Positions 5,067 through 8,907 of a DNA stretch of 8,907 nucleotides are shown here, piece by piece; position 1 is the first letter of the stretch; each line of letters starts with the position of its first letter. The notes beneath the pieces were generated by a model. That model ran no database searches, had not been told where the DNA came from, and was given only the letters and a program-made list of their open reading frames with translations. Made by a program: the position numbers and the translations under genes. Source of the DNA: an uncultured Angelakisella sp. (GTDB lineage Bacteria > Bacillota > Clostridia > Oscillospirales > Ruminococcaceae); assembly GCA_937914895.1 (NCBI GenBank), contig CALGIL010000394.1:1-8907 (forward strand). The letters run 5' to 3'.

Positions 5067-5108
5067 TCCCCCCATGCGCCAAAAAAAGGTTGCATTGGGG
5101 GGACTTTT
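5067..5108 (+). terminator. intrinsic terminator of the sigG-ylmC unit
   Basis: T5067 and CCCCCCA (5068-5074) pair with TGGGGGG and A (5096-5103); after a one-base bulge TGC (5075-5077) pairs with GCA (5092-5094). GCC and GGT continue the stem to a seven-A loop, with one further bulge. TTTT follows at 5105-5108. This is the best-formed terminator in the left part of the window. Confidence 0.85.
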
Positions 5109-5118
5109 ATGCTAAGAT
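5090..5118 (+). promoter_or_regulatory. possible extended -10 promoter of rpsB-tsf
   Basis: TGCTAAGAT (5110-5118) is an extended -10 (TGn plus TAAGAT, four of six). A weak -35, TTGCAT (5090-5095), lies 17 bp before the -10 hexamer, inside the terminator stem. GATAAT (5116-5121) is an alternative -10 but has no -35 at the right distance. It would give an rpsB leader of about 120 nt that includes a perfect 14-bp palindrome at 5174-5187 (GGGAAAGCTTTCCC). Confidence 0.45.
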
Positions 5119-5246
5119 AATACGGCTGAAACACGCAGTACACACGCATTTCAATGGCCGGACGGGTGCCGGGGGGAAAGCTTTCCCACGGTCGTTCTGT
5201 CACAGGCGAAGTGCGGAGGAACAAAACTAAAGGAGGATTTACCCCA

Positions 5247-5984
5247 ATGGCAGTAGTCACAATGAAGCAGCTTTTGGAGGCCGGCGTACACTTCGGCCAC
5301 CAGACCAGAAGATGGAACCCCAAAATGGCCCAGTACATCTTCACCGAGCGCAACGGCATTTACATCATCGACCTGCAAAAGACGGTTAAAAAGCTGGACG
5401 AGGCGTATCTGTTTGTCCGCGACCTGTCCGCCGAGGGACAGGAGGTCCTGTTTGTGGGCACCAAGAAGCAGGCGGGCGACTCCATCCGCGAAGAGGCGGA
5501 GCGTTCCGGCGCCCACTATGTCAACGCCCGCTGGCTGGGCGGCATGATGACCAACTTCCAGACCATCCGCCGCCGCATCACCCGCCTGGAGCAGCTGCGC
5601 AAGATGGAGGAGGACGGCACCTTTGAGCGTCTGCCCAAAAAGGAAGCCGCCAAGCTGAACCTGGAAATTGAAAAGCTGGAAAAATTCCTGGGCGGCGTCA
5701 AGCATATGAACCGCCTGCCCGGCGCGCTGTTTGTGGTGGACCCCCGCAAGGAGCGGATCGCGGTGGCCGAGGCCCACAAGCTGGGCATTCCCGTGGTGGC
5801 CATTGTGGACACCAACTGCGACCCTGACGAAATTGACTACGTCATCCCCGGCAACGACGACGCCATCCGCGCCGTCAAGCTTATCTCTCAGACCATGGCC
5901 AACGCCATCATCGAGGGACGGCAGGGCGCACAGGGCGCCGCCGAGGCCGAAGCCAAGGCCCAGGAGGAAGCGGCGGCCGACTGA
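5247..5984 (+). CDS. rpsB: 30S ribosomal protein S2
   Basis: A 245-residue S2. ATG 5247 has AAGGAGG (5230-5236) 10 nt upstream and gives the usual start [20 protein letters not shown], with the family signature [20 protein letters not shown] at 21-40. Other conserved parts are [10 protein letters not shown] (67-76), [20 protein letters not shown] (91-110), a charged helical hairpin of about 111-155, LFVVDPRKE (161-169), [20 protein letters not shown] (187-206), and an Ala/Glu-rich tail from about 228. S2 binds the 30S back side and is needed for S1 recruitment and initiation. Length is in the normal bacterial range. The AUG at 5247 replaces an open in-frame extension back to 5154 that lacks similarity. 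It is followed 85 nt later by tsf, the near-universal partner. Confidence 0.98.
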   Translation: MAVVTMKQLLEAGVHFGHQTRRWNPKMAQYIFTERNGIYIIDLQKTVKKLDEAYLFVRDLSAEGQEVLFVGTKKQAGDSIREEAERSGAHYVNARWLGGMMTNFQTIRRRITRLEQLRKMEEDGTFERLPKKEAAKLNLEIEKLEKFLGGVKHMNRLPGALFVVDPRKERIAVAEAHKLGIPVVAIVDTNCDPDEIDYVIPGNDDAIRAVKLISQTMANAIIEGRQGAQGAAEAEAKAQEEAAAD

Positions 5985-5997
5985 CAAGATACTGATG

Positions 5998-6023
5998 GTG
6001 CCCGAACAGCGGCGTTCGGGCAC
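5998..6023 (+). terminator. rpsB-tsf intergenic hairpin, probable attenuator or partial terminator
   Basis: A perfect 10-bp stem GTGCCCGAAC (5998-6007) with GTTCGGGCAC (6014-6023) and a 6-nt loop, followed by TTT only. With this short T-run it would at most terminate part of the transcripts, letting the ribosomal protein and the elongation factor be made in unequal amounts. RNA stability control is the alternative. Confidence 0.6.
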
Positions 6024-6069
6024 TTTGCCGGAATAGGGAAAGAAACGATGATTACAGGAGGAATACGCA

Positions 6070-6984
6070 ATGGCATTTACTGCGCAGGATGTAAAAAACC
6101 TACGGGAAGCCACCGGAGTGGGCATGATGGACTGCAAAAAGGCCCTGACGGAATCCGGCGGCGATTTTGATAAGGCCGTGGAGCTGCTCCGGGAAAAGGG
6201 CCTGGCCGCCGCCGCCAAAAAGGCGGGACGCATTGCGGCCGAGGGCCTGGTGTGCGCCCTGGTGGACGGTAGCGTGGGCGGGCTTATCGAGGTGAACTCC
6301 GAGACCGACTTTGTGGCCAAAAACGCGGACTTTGTGGCCTTTGTGGAGGCCTGCGACAAAACAGTCATCCATGAAAACCCCGCCGACCTGGACGCCTTGA
6401 TGGCCCAGAAGCTGGACGGCGGCAGCAATACCGTGGAGGAGGCACTGCGGGAAAAGATTCTGACCATTGGTGAGAACCTGAAGATCCGCCGCTTTGCCCG
6501 GTATGAGGGCACCGTGGAGACCTATGTCCACGGCGGCGGCCGCATCGGCGTCATGGTCCGGTTTGATACCGACCTGGGCGGCAAGGCCGAGTTTACCGCC
6601 TATGCCAAGGACGTGGCCATGCAGATTGCGGCCATCAGCCCCACCTACCTGACCAGGGAGGAAGTCCCCGCGGAGGTCATCGCCAAGGAGAAAGAAATTT
6701 TGATGGCGCAGATCCAGCAGGACGAAAAGACCAAAAACAAGCCGGCCCAGGTCATCGAAAAGATGGTGGACGGCCGTATCAAGAAGTTCTTTAAGGAAAA
6801 CTGCCTGCTGGAGCAGGTCTTTGTCAAAAATAATGACCAGACCGTACAGCAGTACACCGACGAGACCGCCAAGACCCTGGGCGGTGCCATCCGGGTGACG
6901 GATTTTGTCCGCTACGAGGTGGGCGAGGGCCTGGAGAGACGCGAGGACAACTTTGCGGACGAAGTCGCCAGCATGATTCAATAA
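6070..6984 (+). CDS. tsf: translation elongation factor Ts
   Basis: A 304-residue EF-Ts, the nucleotide exchange factor that releases GDP from EF-Tu. ATG 6070 follows AGGAGG (6056-6061) at 8 nt. The N-terminal UBA-like domain shows VKNLREATGVGMMDCKKAL (8-26) and a second helix pair ending near residue 56. The EF-Tu-contacting signature TDFVAKN is at 79-85 (family consensus TDFVA+N). The two core subdomains follow, including GRIGVMVRF near 158-166 and MQIAAISP near 184-191, and the C-terminal part LEQVFVKNNDQTV. Length is in the usual Clostridia range and slightly above E. coli. The gene closes the rpsB-tsf unit with a strong terminator. Confidence 0.98.
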   Translation: MAFTAQDVKNLREATGVGMMDCKKALTESGGDFDKAVELLREKGLAAAAKKAGRIAAEGLVCALVDGSVGGLIEVNSETDFVAKNADFVAFVEACDKTVIHENPADLDALMAQKLDGGSNTVEEALREKILTIGENLKIRRFARYEGTVETYVHGGGRIGVMVRFDTDLGGKAEFTAYAKDVAMQIAAISPTYLTREEVPAEVIAKEKEILMAQIQQDEKTKNKPAQVIEKMVDGRIKKFFKENCLLEQVFVKNNDQTVQQYTDETAKTLGGAIRVTDFVRYEVGEGLERREDNFADEVASMIQ

Positions 6985-6998
6985 GCACAGCGGCACAG

Positions 6999-7033
6999 TG
7001 GGGACGCCATCCAAAGTGGCGTTCCCCATTTTT
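6999..7033 (+). terminator. intrinsic terminator after tsf
   Basis: TGGGG (6999-7003) pairs with CCCCA (7024-7028), a one-base bulge follows (T7023), then ACGCCA (7004-7009) pairs with TGGCGT (7017-7022) around a 7-nt loop. TTTTT (7029-7033) follows at once. It starts 15 nt after the tsf stop. Confidence 0.9.
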
Positions 7034-7128
7034 ATGGGCGAAACAAGGGAGGCGGGCGCGCTTTTTGAAGGAGCGGGAGCGAAAGCGGCGGGCGCCGGGC
7101 AAAAATACGTGAAAAGGTAAAAACATCC

Positions 7129-7157
7129 TTTACAGAAGGGGTGGACTATTGTAAAAT
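7129..7157 (+). promoter_or_regulatory. sigma-A promoter of pyrH-frr-uppS
   Basis: TTTACA (7129-7134) and TAAAAT (7152-7157) each match the consensus at five of six positions, with a 17-bp spacer. Start of transcription is expected near 7164, so the pyrH leader would be about 43 nt and would hold the GC-rich hairpin at 7172-7191. With the terminator after tsf it makes pyrH-frr-uppS a separate transcription unit. Confidence 0.75.
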
Positions 7158-7171
7158 GAATAGGAATGAAA

Positions 7172-7191
7172 GGGCGGCGTCTGCGCCGCCC
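7172..7191 (+). promoter_or_regulatory. GC-rich hairpin just before the pyrH ribosome binding site
   Basis: GGGCGGCG (7172-7179) and CGCCGCCC (7184-7191) form a perfect 8-bp all-GC stem with the 4-nt loop TCTG. It ends 3 nt before the GGGAGA ribosome binding site (7195-7200). It has no T-run, so it is not a terminator; it could protect the 5' end or tune initiation. Confidence 0.55.
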
Positions 7192-7206
7192 ATAGGGAGA
7201 GAAGTT

Positions 7207-7920
7207 ATGACCACACCCAAATACCATCGCATTATGCTCAAGCTCAGCGGGGAGGCCCTGGCGGCCGGCGCCGGCTTTGGCATCGACTACGACACGGTGC
7301 TGAATATCTGCAAAAGCGTCAGGGAATGCGTGGAGATGGGGGTCCAGGTGGGCATTGTCGTGGGCGGCGGCAACTTTTGGCGGGGGCGCTCCAGCGGCAA
7401 GATGGACCGCACCCGCGCCGACCACATGGGAATGCTGGCCACCGTCATCAACGCCCTGGCCCTGGCGGACGCCCTGGAGGCCCTGGAGGTGCCGGTCCGG
7501 GTGCAGACCGCCATTACCATGCAGCAGATTGCCGAGCCCTACATCCGCAACAAGGCGGTGCGGCACTTTGAGAAGGGCCGGGTGGTCATTTTCGGCTGCG
7601 GCACCGGCAGCCCCTTCTTTTCCACCGACACGGCGGCGGCCCTGCGGGCGGCGGAGGTGGACTGCGACATCATGCTTAAGGCCTCCATGGTGGACGGGGT
7701 GTACGACAAGGACCCCAAGACCCATCCGGACGCCCGCAGGTACGACACGGTGTCCTTTTCGGAGGTGCTGGGCAAAAAGCTCAGCGTCATGGATATGACT
7801 GCGGCGTCCCTTTGCCGGGACAACAAAATGCCGGTGCTGGTGTTTAATCTGGAGGACCCCCAAAACATTACCCGCGCAGTATGCGGAGACAATATTGGAA
7901 CCATTGTAAGGGAGGCCTGA
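7207..7920 (+). CDS. pyrH: UMP kinase (uridylate kinase)
   Basis: A 237-residue bacterial UMP kinase of the amino-acid-kinase fold, phosphorylating UMP to UDP with ATP in pyrimidine nucleotide synthesis. ATG 7207 is taken because GGGAGA lies 6 nt upstream and family similarity starts at [13 protein letters not shown] (6-18). The in-frame ATG 7156 overlaps the -10 box and would put the leader hairpin into the coding region. Motifs: KLSGE (12-16), [10 protein letters not shown] (51-60), [20 protein letters not shown] (71-90), the acceptor-site [17 protein letters not shown] (132-148), [14 protein letters not shown] (158-171) and MDMTAA (195-200). The enzyme is usually a hexamer regulated by GTP and UTP. 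It lies 3 nt before frr, a tight pair typical of this cluster. Confidence 0.98.
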   Translation: MTTPKYHRIMLKLSGEALAAGAGFGIDYDTVLNICKSVRECVEMGVQVGIVVGGGNFWRGRSSGKMDRTRADHMGMLATVINALALADALEALEVPVRVQTAITMQQIAEPYIRNKAVRHFEKGRVVIFGCGTGSPFFSTDTAAALRAAEVDCDIMLKASMVDGVYDKDPKTHPDARRYDTVSFSEVLGKKLSVMDMTAASLCRDNKMPVLVFNLEDPQNITRAVCGDNIGTIVREA

Positions 7921-7923
7921 GTC

Positions 7924-8478
7924 ATGAATGACGAGCTGAAGATTTACGAGGAAAAGATGAAAAAGACCATCGGCGTCCTTGCCGACGACTTTGCGGGCAT
8001 CCGCGCCGGCCAGGCGTCGCCCGCGCTGCTGGACCGGGTGATGGTGGACTATTACGGCACCCCCACCAAAATCACGCAGATCGCCAACGTGTCGGTTCCG
8101 GAGCCCCGGATTCTCACCGTCAGCCCCTATGACAAAACCGCGCTTAAAAACATCGAAAAGGCCATTCAGTCCTCGGAGCTGGGCATCAACCCCACCAACG
8201 ACGGCAGCGTCATCCGCATGGTGTTCCCCCAGCTGACCGAGGAGCGCAGAAAAGAGCTGTGCAAGGTGGTGGGCAAGACCGCCGAGGAATCCAAGGTGGC
8301 CATCCGCTCCATCCGCCGGGACGGCATTGAAAAAGTGAAGCAGATGAAGAAGAACGGCGACGCCACCGAGGACGACGTCAAAATTCTGGAAGGCAAAATG
8401 CAGAAGCTGACCGATCGCTTTATCGAGGAGATAGACAAGCTGGCCGCCGCCAAGGAAAAGGACATTCTGTCCATTTGA
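7924..8478 (+). CDS. frr: ribosome recycling factor
   Basis: A 184-residue RRF, which with EF-G splits post-termination ribosomes. ATG 7924 is served by GGGAGG (7910-7915) at 8 nt, the site lying inside the end of pyrH. The family features are all present: the first helix with KMKKTIGVLADDFAGIRAGQ, then ASPALLDRVMVDYYGTPT, the domain II beta sheet with NVSVPEPRILTVSPYD, GINPTNDGSVIRMVFPQLTEERR, and the long paired helices of domain I with IRSIRRDGIEKVKQMKK. The length matches the standard 185 or so. Coupling to pyrH is likely from the 3-nt gap; uppS follows after 56 nt. Confidence 0.98.
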   Translation: MNDELKIYEEKMKKTIGVLADDFAGIRAGQASPALLDRVMVDYYGTPTKITQIANVSVPEPRILTVSPYDKTALKNIEKAIQSSELGINPTNDGSVIRMVFPQLTEERRKELCKVVGKTAEESKVAIRSIRRDGIEKVKQMKKNGDATEDDVKILEGKMQKLTDRFIEEIDKLAAAKEKDILSI

Positions 8479-8534
8479 CCGCTTCCCCCTGACAGCCTGC
8501 CGGTGACGCAGATTTTACGTGTCGGGAGGAACCC

Positions 8535-8907
8535 ATGAAGGAAACACTGCAGTCGCCCCCGCCCCGGGATCATCTGCCCGGACACATCGGCATCATCATG
8601 GACGGCAACGGGCGGTGGGCCAAGGCCCGGGGGCTGCCCCGGAAGCTGGGGCACCGGGCCGGCGCCAAGACCTTTACCAAAATCGTCTCCTACTGCCGGG
8701 ACATCGGCATCGGGACTGTGACGGCATATGCCTTTTCCACCGAAAACTGGTCCCGCCCCAGGGAGGAGGTGGACTCCCTGATGGATTTGCTGTGCGACTA
8801 TTTGTCCGACACAGACCAGTACAAAAGGGAGGACGCGCGCCTGACCTTTTTGGGGGACCGCGCCCCTTTGCGCCGGGACCTGCAGGAGCTGATGGCCCGG
8901 GCCGAGG
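8535..8907 (+). CDS. uppS: undecaprenyl diphosphate synthase (cis-prenyltransferase), 3' truncated
   Basis: The first 124 residues of a cis-prenyltransferase that builds undecaprenyl diphosphate, the lipid carrier of peptidoglycan synthesis, from farnesyl and isopentenyl diphosphate. ATG 8535 has GGAGG (8525-8529) at 5 nt. The catalytic signature HIGIIMDGNGRWAKARG spans 17-33, with Asp23 as the magnesium-binding residue, followed by RKLGHRAGAK (36-45). Next is TAYAFSTENWSRP (63-75), the second conserved block with the Asn, Trp and Arg of the family. The frame is open to the window edge, so the last half, including the RTSGE-type motif, is out of view. Its place after frr is the standard order in Firmicutes. 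Confidence 0.95.
   Translation, partial: MKETLQSPPPRDHLPGHIGIIMDGNGRWAKARGLPRKLGHRAGAKTFTKIVSYCRDIGIGTVTAYAFSTENWSRPREEVDSLMDLLCDYLSDTDQYKREDARLTFLGDRAPLRRDLQELMARAE

Noticed and set aside
5174..5187. Perfect 14-bp palindrome GGGAAAGCTTTCCC in the rpsB leader as an operator
   Set aside because: A lone palindrome of this size in a ribosomal leader, with no extension of the stem and no repeated copy, is not enough for an operator call; it is noted only under the rpsB promoter.
7141..7206. Longer pyrH beginning at GTG 7141 or ATG 7156
   Set aside because: The ATG overlaps the -10 box and the GTG lies in the promoter spacer; the extra residues include the leader hairpin and are not part of the UMP kinase family.
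6100..7863. A 587-codon open frame on the minus strand across tsf and pyrH, and a 453-codon one at 5151-6512 across rpsB and tsf
   Set aside because: Both are antisense to unmistakable housekeeping genes. In GC-rich coding DNA such frames stay open by codon bias; their products are low-complexity and match no family I recognise.
1..8907. CRISPR array, tRNA or rRNA genes, transposase, toxin-antitoxin or phage defence genes
   Set aside because: I looked for spaced direct repeats, cloverleaf-like segments and the relevant protein motifs on both strands and found none.

Overview
The window is a GC-rich stretch of a spore-forming Firmicute, most likely an anaerobic Clostridia member of the Oscillospiraceae/Ruminococcaceae kind. 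The basis is a sporulation sigma factor of the SigG type followed by a YlmC/YmxH sporulation gene, strong AGGAGG-type ribosome binding sites throughout, and the Firmicute gene order rpsB-tsf-pyrH-frr-uppS. No sequence search was possible, so the taxon is an inference.

Layout from left to right, all genes on the + strand. (1) The 3' end of a class I glutamine-amidotransferase-like hydrolase (peptidase C26 type) ends in a GC-rich hairpin. (2) A 174-bp palindromic, MITE-like element with 17-bp inverted ends follows. (3) A clear sigma-A promoter drives an SDR oxidoreductase with a long insertion before its catalytic Tyr. (4) A 42-bp near-perfect palindrome, with a -35/-10 pair inside it, precedes a tightly overlapping three-gene unit: a Cys-rich DUF134 helix-turn-helix protein, an Mrp/NBP35 P-loop ATPase with an N-terminal four-Cys motif, and a NifX-like protein with a His/Cys-rich tail. 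The three overlap by 8 and 4 nt, and all carry likely metal or Fe-S ligands. (5) sigG follows, with its Shine-Dalgarno and start codon buried in a 61-nt leader hairpin, then ylmC with a sporulation-type -10 in front of it. (6) A strong terminator and a promoter precede rpsB-tsf, with a hairpin between the two genes and a terminator after tsf. (7) A second sigma-A promoter drives pyrH-frr-uppS, and uppS runs off the window.

Functionally, the right half is a housekeeping cluster for translation (S2, EF-Ts, RRF), pyrimidine nucleotide supply (UMP kinase) and cell-wall lipid carrier synthesis (UppS). The middle joins a probable metal/Fe-S handling operon to late forespore gene control. The non-coding structures are the least ordinary part of the window: the sigG leader hairpin, the palindromic operator-like promoter of the DUF134 operon, and the inverted-repeat element before the SDR gene. 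I see no CRISPR array, tRNA, rRNA, transposase or phage gene.
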